Shown here in pieces: positions 60,301 through 64,000 of a DNA stretch of 64,000 nt. The notes below the pieces were generated by a model. The model was not told the DNA's origin, made no database searches, and saw only the letters and a list, made by a program, of their open reading frames with translations. Within the stretch, counting starts at the first letter, position 1. Each line of letters starts with the position of its first letter. This DNA comes from Penicillium oxalicum (taxonomy: Eukaryota > Ascomycota > Eurotiomycetes > Eurotiales > Aspergillaceae): positions 2,170,001 to 2,234,000 of the forward strand of contig NC_064652.1 of NCBI RefSeq assembly GCF_001723175.1. Reading direction: 5' to 3'. A program made the position numbers and the translations under genes.

Positions 60301-60659
60301 CCCAGGAGCAATCTCTTCTGAAATATTGTATTCCATGGAGATTCGTGTTTGACCAAGCATGCGTTCCGGTACGTGTGCTCAATGTAGAAAAAAGATGCCC
60401 GGAGTAAGACTTGCGGTCTTCCAGTATGTTCATGTGATATCTCTTAGACTAGCTCCTCTATGGGCAGTGGAAACCAACAGGCAAGGGTTCCCAGGAGCAC
60501 ACAGATGATTTAATAGGTTGATCAACCATACTGAGGCGCAATGACTACCAAAAATGAAACATCAGGTTCTTGATGCCAATGCATTTGGATGGGACAGTGG
60601 GGCCAATCTAGAGAAAAAGAGCTTCACGTGGATGGGGCTAGCGCGTTGCGTTTTATTGA

Positions 60660-60902
60660 GGTGCCCTTATGCTCAGGGCAGGGTGTGCTCAGTGAGCAAG
60701 TCAGAGTGCTCAGTGAGTGGATCACAGAGCGCTCAGTGAGCGGATCAGTGAGCTTACATAATGCTCACTGATCAGGTCAGGGCGCTCAGAGGCGTGCTCA
60801 GTTCTACTCAGTGAGCAAAAGCGGCGAGGGGCTGAGCACTAAAACGGAAAAGGAAAGCCACGACCTGGCATAGGAAATCCGTTACGTAGGAGGTTATAGT
60901 CT
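60660..60902 (-). repeat. Right terminal inverted repeat with CTCAGTGAG motifs
   Basis: The complement of about 60852-60894 matches the left end at 338-375. CTCAGTGAG, CTCACTGA or ATCAGTGAG occur about six times between 60687 and 60825. The hexamer ATACCT follows at 60903-60908. Confidence 0.65.
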
Positions 60903-60908
60903 ATACCT

Positions 60909-62033
60909 CTCTACACCATGACACTCTCGTCCGATCCATCATTGATTTGGGCATTACCGGGCATGTGTCGGCAACCTGATTATGTAGGCAGTCGCCCGCT
61001 CGTCAAAATAAAATTCCGTCGCAAGTGCATCGCCACTCGATCTTCCAGGAGACATCTACATAATGGACTCGTAGTACCACCTTCGTCTCGGGTAGGCACA
61101 TGGTTCAAGGTTGGAGGTATACCCAGGGCCTGTACCTTCCAGCATGTACCTATAGAGGAGGTGAGTCAGTGAGTACATACTACTATATTGTATGTGGAAT
61201 TAAAAATCACACTAGTGCGTAGCTTATATCCATACATGTATCTGTATTCCTGCTTGCTTCGCATGAGCTTTTTTCTTAGTCCCGGGCGAATATCACCTAT
61301 GGATGGAATGCCGCGGATCAAACTTTGCAACTCTGTATGTGCAGTGGAGGTGGAGTGTCTATTATCTGGTTACTTTACCGATTTACTCATACACTGGTTC
61401 ACGCCCTTGTACTTTGTCTTGGGCTGTAGTTGATACCCTTATGCAGTTCCAACATATCGATCCCGTCCAGAGAATAAGATCGATCTGATGGTACCCCGCC
61501 GTGGGGGGAAACCCCCCCTCGAAAAGGAAAAGTGGGGTGGGGTGGAATACAGCAAAATGTCAACCACGCCTTTTTTTTAAAACAAAAATAGGGGAAAAAG
61601 AAAAGGGAAAAAGGCTAGACAAGCTTAATATCACAACTCTTCATCGTGCACAGTATCCATCTCCTTGATCAATTATTGATCTCTCTCCCCGAGCCTCAAT
61701 TTGGGGTTATATGGTTCGCGATTGGATCGATTTTCGGGTTCTGCTCACACTACGCAGGTCGGGGGGAGTCACGGTTAACAGCAGCATCCATCTCACCTGA
61801 AAGGTTGGTATTCACCACCCCCTCTGCACATCTGAAATTGATTCGTTGGATGATCGAAAGGACAAACTGACAAATCTAGGATTGTCGACGCTAGGTTTTT
61901 TTTTCTTTTTCTAGTCTCGAGGATAGTCTGGCTCACTTGCTGAACGACCCTCCCACAAAGGGCGACAGCCGTTCAGCATAGCTGTCCGGAACTAGAGGTG
62001 ATCTTGGTATCGTACTAGATGTTTTAAAGCGCG
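60909..62033. other. Right flank, upstream of the FMO gene
   Basis: It lies outside the proposed element. G/C-run and A-rich tracts at about 61500-61615 and a TC-rich stretch before 62034 look like promoter-type DNA. No gene is supported. Confidence 0.45.
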
Positions 62034-64000
62034 ATGCGGGCAAAGAAAGTCGCTGTCATTGGTGAGTTGGGTCTAGTGGCTTTTCTCAATGTGATATCGG
62101 CGAGATTGTACAGCCTTGATCGAGAGTCTTTGATTTTTCTCTTCTTTTTCCCCCTCTCTTTCCTTCATGATTTATCTTTGATCCTTTTTTTGGTTTGAAA
62201 AGTAATCTCAGCTCACCAAGGGAAATCATCATGATCAGGAGCTGGCCCCTCAGGACTGGTCACTGCCAAGACCCTCTTGCATGATTCGTCCTGTGGTGCA
62301 AGTACCACGACGACGTATCACCCAGTCATCTTCGACACGCGCCAAAAAGTCGGAGGACTCTGGGCAGTTTCATCTGCACAGTCACGGGATCATGATGATC
62401 TTGAAGACGATGGGCAGGGGACACCCTCCCACGTGACTCTTGATCCAAACATGAAGACTAACCTGAGTCGTTTCTCTGTCGCCTTTTCCGATCTGTCATG
62501 GCAGTCTGCGCTGGGGGGAACAGACTTGCCCATGTTTCCACGGGCGAGAGAGGTCGGGCAGTATCTCGCTGTGTATGCGGAGCGGTATATTCCTGGTTCG
62601 TGTCTGAGGTTGGAATCACGGGTGATTCGGACGGAGCGGCTGGTGGGAGAAGATGGAAAGTTCTTTTGGAGGGTGTATTGGATTGATGAGACGCGAGGGT
62701 GAGTTTGGAATGACTTTGGATCTTCTTTTTGTTTTTTTTTTTTCTTTTTTTACCCCACTCCGCCAGTCAGTTTTGCTAACGGACACAAAGAAAACAAGAG
62801 GTCCGTCAGGGGACAGAATCCGTGCACAACAACCAGGTCAAGGTCGAAGACTTTGATTTGATCGTCGTTGCCTCGGGATACTTTGCTCGTCCGTGGATTC
62901 CAAACCTGCCGGGCTTATCAAGCTTCACCGGCCAGGTCCTTCACAGCTCGGCTCTAGGGAGGACTCTGGGGAAACAGTGCCATGTCACCAATCCCTCTAC
63001 TCGCCGGGGACACACGCTGGTGATTGGCGGCAGCATGTCAGGAGTCGAAGCTGCATCGACCCTCGCCCTCCGACAGTCTGCATCTCGACTTTCCGGTGAC
63101 GCGCTAGCCTCTGGTGATTCTCACATTGGACCAAGAATCTACCATGTTCATTCCCGTCCATTTTGGACATTGCCGCTCTGTCTCCCTCATGAACGTTCTA
63201 CCGGAACATCCGCCTTTCTTCCCCTGGACTTGGCCATGTATGACTTAAATCGCCGACCACCAGGCCCGGTAGAATACACGATTGGATCACTTACTGAAGA
63301 AAAAATTGCAAAAACGAGTGATTACTTCCGAACCATCCTGGGGACCGAGTATGAACGATTTGGGCATTCTCCTCCAACTCCTTCTTCTTCTTCTTTTCCC
63401 CAGAACATTGCTGCATCTGCGACCAAACAGACACCATCTCAGCCAGAATGGGTAGCGATTGGAAATGACTATGCCGAATTCGTTCGATCCGGTGATGTTG
63501 AACCCATTCACGGTCGAGTCACATCAATCGATACCACCGAGCTGGAAACAGGCACGGCCTCGGTCAGAATCGAGACGGGGAATGGGCCCAATGTCCTGAA
63601 TAATATAACCTTGATCATCACCGCCACGGGATTCACCCCCTTTGATTCCATATCCTTTCTACCCGCCGAGGTACTATCCAGTCTGGAGATGGACAAGAAT
63701 GACCCTTGTCTTCCCCTGATCCTCGACGGAGGAGGCACGCTACGCTCCGAGATTCCCGACCTGGGATTCGTTGGCTTCTATCGTGGCCCGTACTGGGGTG
63801 TTATGGAAATGCAGGCCCGCTACCTAGCACGGGTATGGGCCGCTGAAGGGACAGCCAGTGAGTATGGAGCCTTTCAGCTTCAGACGAGCCATGAACAAGA
63901 GAAACTGCGAAATCTGAGAAATCCCCATGGTCAAGTGCGCCGCGCCCAGTTTCCCATGGGCGACTATGTGGGATTGATGGAACAATTTGCGAGACATTTG
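62034..64000 (+). CDS. Flavin-containing monooxygenase, 3' end off window
   Basis: An FAD/NADPH-dependent monooxygenase. Exons 62034-62061, 62239-62698 and 62791 to beyond 64000. The first intron (177 nt) splits the FAD Rossmann motif VAVIGAGPSGL, and joining restores it. Next come VGGLWAV, an FMO-like DLIVVASGYFARPWIPNLPG block, the NADPH motif LVIGGSMSGVEAA and ITATGFTPF near the C-terminal side. Reading is open to the window edge, about 630 residues seen. It belongs to the host chromosome next to the insertion and may be unrelated to the cargo. The giant element ends 1.1 kb upstream of its start. Confidence 0.88.

Larger units (their letters stand above)
330..60902 (+). mobile_element. Candidate Starship giant transposon, about 60.6 kb
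   Basis: Three things are seen. A DUF3435-type tyrosine recombinase gene is the first gene at the left end and points inward. The two ends are inverted copies: TACGTAAC, then TTTCCTATGCCAGGT and GGCTTTCCT, occur on the + strand at about 338-375 and on the - strand at about 60852-60894. The hexamer ATACCT lies just outside each end. Starships are known to have a captain at the 5' end, variable cargo and short direct repeats. That this is one mobile unit with these exact borders is inference. The hexamer could be chance, and a nested element inside complicates the structure. Confidence 0.75.

Noticed and set aside
1..64000. tRNA, rRNA or bacterial-type operons
   Set aside because: No cloverleaf, rRNA block, Shine-Dalgarno spacing or tightly packed genes were seen. 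A tRNA could still be missed without a covariance search.

Overview
The window is fungal nuclear DNA. Genes are split by 45-75 nt GT..AG introns with CTAAC/CTGAC-type branch sites. Old retroelements are saturated with CpA-to-TpA changes, the signature of repeat-induced point mutation (RIP). The gene families (LaeA-like methyltransferase, fungal F-box/LRR, PAQR, SANT/Myb-like, P450, FMO) point to a filamentous ascomycete, probably Eurotiales (Aspergillus/Penicillium type). Species cannot be fixed from sequence alone.

Main reading: about 60.6 kb (roughly 330-60902) looks like a giant Starship-type transposon. Its first gene (974-4647, +) is an apparently intact DUF3435-type tyrosine recombinase (captain) of 1,114 codons in seven exons, pointing inward. 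The two ends are diverged inverted copies carrying many CTCAGTGAG-type motifs, and a short direct repeat (ATACCT) lies just outside both. The right flank (60909-64000) holds an FMO gene that runs off the window; the left flank (1-329) shows no gene.

Inside it, a second and unrelated pair of inverted repeats (7432-7935 and 55440-55874) encloses 48.4 kb. Each carries an array of a 14-nt unit (AATTGAGAGTGATT and its complement). This suggests a nested element that has lost its recombinase, or a composite.

Layout. 1-329 flank. 330-7431 captain, a decayed esterase-like gene and gene-poor DNA. 7432-7935 inner left repeat. 8330-11247 RIP-damaged Tad-like LINE, cut by a 348-bp LTR. 11835-15150 intact hAT transposon, then a broken Tc1/mariner transposase. 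16440-18716 hAT scrap and an F-box/LRR gene. 20184-25483 PAQR membrane protein, one broken and two intact small or secreted protein genes, and a 106-aa protein. 27048-28271 SANT/Myb-like gene. 29107-29571 ankyrin scrap. 30120-35038 divergent P450 and an unrecognised 642-aa protein. 35217-36960 second identical LTR in inverse orientation, copia remnant, 13-nt tandem array. 37550-38596 LaeA-like methyltransferase. 39205-52814 RIP-destroyed copia element with a RIP-destroyed Ty3/gypsy element inside it. 53396-54735 SRPK-like kinase relic. 55440-55874 inner right repeat. 58231-60300 gene relic full of RIP-type stops. 60660-60902 right end.

How the parts fit: the captain would mobilise the whole unit. 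The P450, the 642-aa protein, the methyltransferase, the PAQR protein and the secreted proteins would be cargo. The retroelements are later or passenger insertions that the host has silenced by RIP. Mobility and function are inferred from sequence only.
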